A stretch of 43,437 bases of DNA, taken from the NCBI GenBank assembly GCA_021851335.1, contig JAJZEA010000024.1, positions 1 through 43,437 on the forward strand, in the 5' to 3' direction. Each line of letters opens with the position of its first letter. Position 1 is the first letter of the stretch. Source of the DNA: Acidobacteriota bacterium (GTDB lineage: Bacteria; Acidobacteriota; Terriglobia; Terriglobales; Acidobacteriaceae). Shown here piece by piece: positions 41,930-43,437 of the stretch. The notes under the pieces were generated by a model that saw only the letters and a program-made list of their open reading frames with translations, was not told the origin of the DNA and did no database searches. The translations under genes were made by a program, and so were the position numbers.

Positions 41930-42319
41930 TTACTTTCCGGTCTCTTCCGCAATAAACGCTTCGTAGTCAGCCGCGCTCAGCAGCCCGTCGTACTGCGCCT
42001 GGTCCGCCAGCTCCACTTTGATCATCCACGCGGCATACGCGTCCTCGTTCACCTTGTCCGGCGTCGTCGCCAGCTCGGCATTGATCTCCGTCACAGTGCC
42101 GGAGACGGGCGAGTACAGATCGCTCACCGCCTTCACGCTTTCCACCGAACCAAAGGTCTGGTTCGCCGTCACCGGATCACCCACCTTCGGCAAATCGACG
42201 AAGACAATATCGCCCAGCGTGCTTTGGGCATAATCGGTAATCCCGACCGTGCCAATCTTGCCCTCCAGGGCAATCCATTCATGTTCTTGGGTGTAACGCA
42301 GGTGAGCAGGGCAGGCCAT
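41930..42319 (-). CDS. gcvH: Glycine cleavage system H protein
   Basis: 129-residue lipoyl carrier that shuttles the aminomethyl group among P, T and L proteins. Typical blocks: [20 protein letters not shown] (about 10-27), [20 protein letters not shown], and the lipoylation site [19 protein letters not shown] with Lys63, then [23 protein letters not shown]42319 has GAGGACG upstream with normal spacing; the frame to 42439 reads into the region before it. Two bp separate its stop from gcvPA. Confidence 0.97.
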   Translation of the reverse strand: MACPAHLRYTQEHEWIALEGKIGTVGITDYAQSTLGDIVFVDLPKVGDPVTANQTFGSVESVKAVSDLYSPVSGTVTEINAELATTPDKVNEDAYAAWMIKVELADQAQYDGLLSAADYEAFIAEETGK

Positions 42320-42477
42320 CGTCGTCCTCGTTTCTTCGCGCGCCGTTTCTTCACTTGTAGCAACTGCGCGAAATACCCTTCCAGTGTAAATGGAATGAGC
42401 CAATCGTCGCACCGGAGAGAATCCGGCGCTTCCCGCCATGTTGACCCCATCGCAAGCCCGGTCCCGGGTCTACGGTC
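42320..42477. other. 158-bp gap inside the gcv operon
   Basis: The gap between the small alpha/beta-barrel gene and gcvH holds a minor hairpin (CCGGA-gagaa-TCCGG, 42412-42426) and no clear terminator or riboswitch. It may allow a separate promoter for gcvH. The T- and P-protein genes otherwise lie close together. Confidence 0.4.
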
Positions 42478-42759
42478 CTATGCGCCAAAACCCGGATACG
42501 GCTCCAGCCGCACCAGCGCCACAATCTCCAGCAGCCCGGCCTGCCGAATCGGCAGGCTCTCAATCGCCGCCTCCACATCGGCCAGCGTCGCCGCCTCCCA
42601 CAGGATGGCAGCCCCGGCCAGGTCTCCACGCTTCCAAATCTGCCGCAGCGTCCCGGCTGAGTACAACTGGCGCACCCGCGCCGTCTCCGCAGCCATCAGC
42701 TCCGCGGTAAACGCGGCAGGATTCTCCATCTTCCGCCGACTCAAGGAAAGAAATTGCAT
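42478..42759 (-). CDS. Small dimeric alpha/beta-barrel protein (muconolactone-isomerase-like)
   Basis: 93-residue protein beginning MQFLSLSRRKMENPAAFTAE, with helices AETARVRQLYSAGTLRQIWK and TLADVEAAIESLPIRQAG, then a last strand LLEIVALVRLEPYPGFGA. The beta-alpha-beta-beta-alpha-beta order and the W-K-R-G-D region resemble muconolactone delta-isomerase-like or YciI-like proteins of the dimeric alpha/beta-barrel superfamily. No catalytic residue can be named. ATG42759 has GAGG seven bases upstream; GTG42762 is an alternative. It sits between gcvT and gcvH in the glycine cleavage operon. Confidence 0.75.
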   Translation of the reverse strand: MQFLSLSRRKMENPAAFTAELMAAETARVRQLYSAGTLRQIWKRGDLAGAAILWEAATLADVEAAIESLPIRQAGLLEIVALVRLEPYPGFGA

Positions 42760-42771
42760 CACCTTACCTCA

Positions 42772-43437
42772 TTATTTTTTTGCCCGCTTGTAAAACGGCG
42801 TCGTCACCTGCTTCGCGCGCACGCGATTGGCACGCACCTGCACGAAGACATCTTCCTTACTCTCCGCCACGGCTTTTGGCAGATAGGCAAAGGCAATGTT
42901 CGTCTTCAGAAACGGCGCCGGCGACCCGCTCGTCACCCGTCCAATCTGTTCTCCGGCTTCGTTCATCACCGGGTACCCATCGCGCGCGATTCCGCGCTCG
43001 ACCATCTCCAGCCCCACCAGCCGATTCGCCGGTCCGCCTGCGTCCTTCAGAGACTGCAACGCCGCCCGTCCCGCAAAATCGACTGCCTTGTCCAGCTTCA
43101 GCCAGCGCTCCAGACCGGCTTCGATCGGTGTCGTCGTATCCGAGATTTCATGCCCATAGAGCGGCATTCCAGCCTCCAGCCGCAGCGTGTTCCGCGCTCC
43201 CAGACCACACGGCAGAATGCCAAACTCGGCGCCTGCTTCCATCACAGCGTTCCACACCTTTTCCGTCGTCGCCACATCGGATGGGATGTAAATCTCAAAT
43301 CCGTCCTCGCCCGAGTAGCCGGTTCGCGCGATCAGCGTATTGTGCACGCCCGCCGCTTGCCCGAAGGTGAACCGATAGTTTCGAATCGCCGCCAGATCGG
43401 TCTTCGTCAGCTTTTGCAACGTCTCCAGCGCGCGCGG
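42772..43437 (-). CDS. gcvT: Glycine cleavage system T protein (aminomethyltransferase), partial
   Basis: C-terminal part (about 220 residues) of the folate-dependent T protein that releases ammonia and forms methylene-THF. The frame stays open to the window edge (…ALETLQKLTKT), so the N-terminal portion is missing. Visible blocks: RTGYSGEDGFEIYIPSDVAT, LPCGLGARNTLRLEAGMPLY, GHEISDTTTPIEAGLERWLK, RLVGLEMVERGIARDGYPV, and the C-terminal IGRVTSGSPAPFLKTNIAFA. It ends 12 bp before the small alpha/beta-barrel gene and is the upstream-most visible gene of the operon. Any glycine riboswitch would lie outside the window. Confidence 0.96.
   Translation of the reverse strand, partial: PRALETLQKLTKTDLAAIRNYRFTFGQAAGVHNTLIARTGYSGEDGFEIYIPSDVATTEKVWNAVMEAGAEFGILPCGLGARNTLRLEAGMPLYGHEISDTTTPIEAGLERWLKLDKAVDFAGRAALQSLKDAGGPANRLVGLEMVERGIARDGYPVMNEAGEQIGRVTSGSPAPFLKTNIAFAYLPKAVAESKEDVFVQVRANRVRAKQVTTPFYKRAKK

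Noticed and set aside
40308..41966. 552-codon plus-strand frame opposite gcvPA
   Set aside because: Shadow frame with biased composition; gcvPA is certain.
42405..42430. Glycine-riboswitch-like GGAGAGA motif
   Set aside because: It is on the strand opposite to the gcv operon, lies inside the operon, and the rest of the aptamer is not visible.

Overview
The window looks like a chromosomal stretch from an acidobacterium, probably class Terriglobia (family Acidobacteriaceae). The evidence is a large Oar-type TonB-dependent receptor with an N-terminal carboxypeptidase-regulatory-like domain, an S53 pro-kumamolisin-type peptidase, GH27 and GH20 secreted glycosidases, a glycine-rich secreted protein, high overall GC and dense complementary-strand shadow ORFs. 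The genus cannot be fixed from the sequence alone. I see no rRNA, tRNA, CRISPR array, phage or insertion sequence.

Layout. 1-9,038: msrA; a TonB-dependent receptor divergent from a LacI-family regulator, with matching palindromic operators and a good sigma-70 promoter between them; then a nitrosative-stress module in which a ric-nnrS operon diverges from a Crp/Fnr regulator, with a class II-positioned palindrome. 9,169-14,591: all minus strand. An unknown protein, a nitroreductase and a YdcF-like protein come first, then a compact operon of a PA2779-like small membrane protein, a C39-type cysteine peptidase and a TPR/Omp85-like barrel protein. 14,782-21,846: moaC, a secreted tandem alpha/beta-barrel-like protein, a Gly/His-rich protein, GH27 alpha-galactosidase, an SGNH esterase, purD, and miaA with a tiny overlapping upstream ORF. 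21,849-28,479: a CpxA/CpxR-like two-component pair divergent from an ECF sigma factor across an array of 10-bp-phased GTAAC/GTGAC half-sites, a secreted metallo-beta-lactamase-fold protein and a GH20 hexosaminidase. 28,587-34,464: a secreted protein of unknown function, a DUF3592-like protein, superoxide dismutase, pgi and an M28 peptidase. 34,571-38,604: an S53 peptidase plus kelch-lipoprotein pair bracketed by two same-orientation copies of a composite palindrome/hexamer repeat. 39,035-43,437: the glycine cleavage operon gcvT (cut by the window edge) - small dimeric alpha/beta-barrel protein - gcvH - gcvPA - gcvPB.

The most striking signals are these. (i) An 11-C homopolymer in the signal-peptide region of the S53 peptidase puts its only plausible ATG one base out of frame with a perfect signal peptide, as expected of a phase-variable switch or of an indel. 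(ii) A composite repeat built from ATTCCCGCAGGGAAT palindromes joined by a variable number of CTTTTG-like hexamers lies on each side of that two-gene cassette. (iii) A three-gene PA2779/C39/TPR-barrel operon looks like an uncharacterised envelope maturation system. (iv) Three regulatory regions (LacI, Crp/Fnr, CpxR-like) can be read at base resolution.

Convergent genes are often separated by symmetric terminators (16,347; 18,395; 25,044; 29,929). Start codons were chosen by Shine-Dalgarno spacing, overlap with neighbours and N-terminal sequence, so many are shorter than the maximal ORF.
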